Source: Bacillota bacterium (GTDB lineage Bacteria; Armatimonadota; Hebobacteria; Hebobacterales; Hebobacteraceae). From it: 6,197 nucleotides of DNA. The notes under the pieces are model-generated. The model was not told the DNA's origin, searched no databases, and worked only from the letters and a program-made list of their open reading frames with translations. The stretch spans positions 1 to 6,197 of the forward strand of contig JAUVSA010000135.1 of NCBI GenBank assembly GCA_030597345.1, written 5' to 3'. This document shows, in pieces, positions 5,279-6,197 of this stretch. Position 1 is the stretch's first letter, and each line of letters starts with the position of its first letter. Both the position numbers and the translations under genes were made by a program.

Positions 5279-6197
5279 ATGGTGTCCATGAGTAGAGGCA
5301 GGAGTGTCGGCCGGTTTCTGGCCGTGTGTTGGGTTGTAGTTCTGGTCGCGGTAGTGGGCGGACAGGTGGTGGGGGCAGCGGCTTCGCCGGGTGCGGAGGC
5401 ATACGTGCACAGCCGCGTGCTGGAGGCGGTACGGGAGACGGGCGAGGCGCGAGTGATCGTAGTGATGGGCGACCCCGCGCTGCCGGAGGCGCGGGCGTGG
5501 GATTGGCGGAGGCGCGGGGCGGCGAACGCGGAGCTGGGGCGCATGGTGATGCGAGCGGCGCCGCGGTTCCAGGTGGGGCGGCAGTATCGGTTGTTCCCAT
5601 TCCTGGCGGGCAAGGTGGATGAGCAGGGGCTGCGGGAGCTGGCCGCGTGCCCGACTGTGGAGGCGGTGTATCCGGATCGAGAATTGAGGGCAGCGCTGGA
5701 TGACAGCGGGCCGCTGATCGGCCAGCCGACAGTAGAGACGGCCGGCCATGATGGAGATGGAGTGGGGATCGCCATCCTGGACACGGGGGTCGATTACACG
5801 CACCCGGACCGCGGGGGGTCGGCGAACGAGAACGACTTCCCCAACGCGAAGGTGGTTGGCGGATACGATTTCATCAATGGGGACAGCTTCCCCATGGATG
5901 ATGCGGGGCATGGGACGTATGTGGCCGGGATTGCGGCTGGGACGGGAGGGACCTACCGGGGGATGGCGCCCGGCGCGCATCTCATTGCGGTGAAGGTGCT
6001 GGATCAGGAAGGCACCGGGAGTGCAGCGGGCGTGATTGCGGGGATCGAGTGGTGCATCGAGCATCGAGACGACTACAACATCAAGGTCATCAACCTGAGC
6101 TTGAGCGATTCGGCGGAGTGGTCGAACCCGGCGGAGTGTGACGCAGATCCGCAGGGAGAGGCAATCGCAGACGCGGTTGACAACGGGATAGTGGTGG
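5279..6197 (+). CDS. Secreted subtilisin-like serine protease (S8) with I9-like propeptide, 3' end cut off
   Basis: The frame is open for 306 codons to the right edge. Residues 5-35 form a signal peptide: Arg at 6, 8 and 12, a Val/Leu-rich core, and GAAA before SPG as the likely cleavage site. Residues about 56-140 resemble an I9 inhibitor propeptide (EARVIVVMGD near its start, CPTVEAVYPDREL at its end), which would help fold and then inhibit the protease. The S8 domain starts near 158. Catalytic Asp168 is in AILDTGVDYTHPD and catalytic His211 in GHGTYVAGIAAG. AVKVLDQEGTGS (237-248) and KVINLSLSD (269-277) are typical core strands. The oxyanion Asn and catalytic Ser lie beyond the window, so activity cannot be confirmed. 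The usual His three residues after the catalytic His is Tyr214. It should act outside the cell or in the periplasm. Domains after the protease fold cannot be seen. Confidence 0.93.
   Translation, partial: MVSMSRGRSVGRFLAVCWVVVLVAVVGGQVVGAAASPGAEAYVHSRVLEAVRETGEARVIVVMGDPALPEARAWDWRRRGAANAELGRMVMRAAPRFQVGRQYRLFPFLAGKVDEQGLRELAACPTVEAVYPDRELRAALDDSGPLIGQPTVETAGHDGDGVGIAILDTGVDYTHPDRGGSANENDFPNAKVVGGYDFINGDSFPMDDAGHGTYVAGIAAGTGGTYRGMAPGAHLIAVKVLDQEGTGSAAGVIAGIEWCIEHRDDYNIKVINLSLSDSAEWSNPAECDADPQGEAIADAVDNGIVV

Noticed and set aside
4883..6064. Minus-strand open frame of 393 codons covering the divergent region and the protease
   Set aside because: The Pro/Arg/His/Ser-rich product has no domain and is antisense to a clear subtilase. 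Its internal similarity is only the translated DNA repeat at 5062-5157.

Overview
The window is GC-rich bacterial chromosome with densely coding, prokaryote-style gene spacing. Three genes are complete and two run off the ends. There are no RNA genes, CRISPR arrays, transposases or phage genes. The mix (secreted TolB-like propeller, secreted subtilase, NtrB-like sensor kinase, fold-type III D-amino acid enzyme) fits a free-living heterotrophic bacterium, but nothing here fixes the phylum and I do not assign one.

Layout, left to right. (1) Positions 1-1107, minus strand: the N-terminal 369 codons of a secreted six-or-more-repeat PD40/TolB-like beta-propeller protein; its C-terminus lies off the left edge. 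(2) 1108-1420: non-coding gap with a small GC hairpin. (3) 1421-3007, minus: a membrane sensor histidine kinase (two TM segments, GAF, HisKA, HATPase_c) with no response regulator beside it. (4) 3008-3395: a GC-rich, highly self-complementary spacer. (5) 3396-3782, minus: RidA (2-iminobutanoate/2-iminopropanoate deaminase). (6) 3832-4923, minus: a D-serine dehydratase/D-threonine aldolase family PLP enzyme, 49 nt upstream of ridA. (7) 4924-5278: divergent intergenic region with a near-perfect 34-bp direct repeat (62-bp period), a strong palindrome between the two copies, and a good sigma70-type promoter facing right. (8) 5279-6197, plus: the first 306 codons of a secreted subtilisin-like (S8) protease with an I9-like propeptide; the catalytic Ser lies off the right edge.

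The clearest functional link is the D-amino acid enzyme followed by ridA. PLP-dependent serine dehydration releases the reactive enamine 2-aminoacrylate, and RidA hydrolyses its imine tautomer to pyruvate and ammonia. The pair therefore reads as a small D-serine catabolic operon with its own detoxifying enzyme. An H-x-C metal-ligand motif in the PLP enzyme agrees with the dehydratase reading rather than the aldolase one. The kinase, the propeller protein and the protease have no evident link to that pathway.

I see no clear sign of a wholly new system. The most interesting items are the dehydratase-RidA pairing and the repeat/palindrome in the divergent promoter region.
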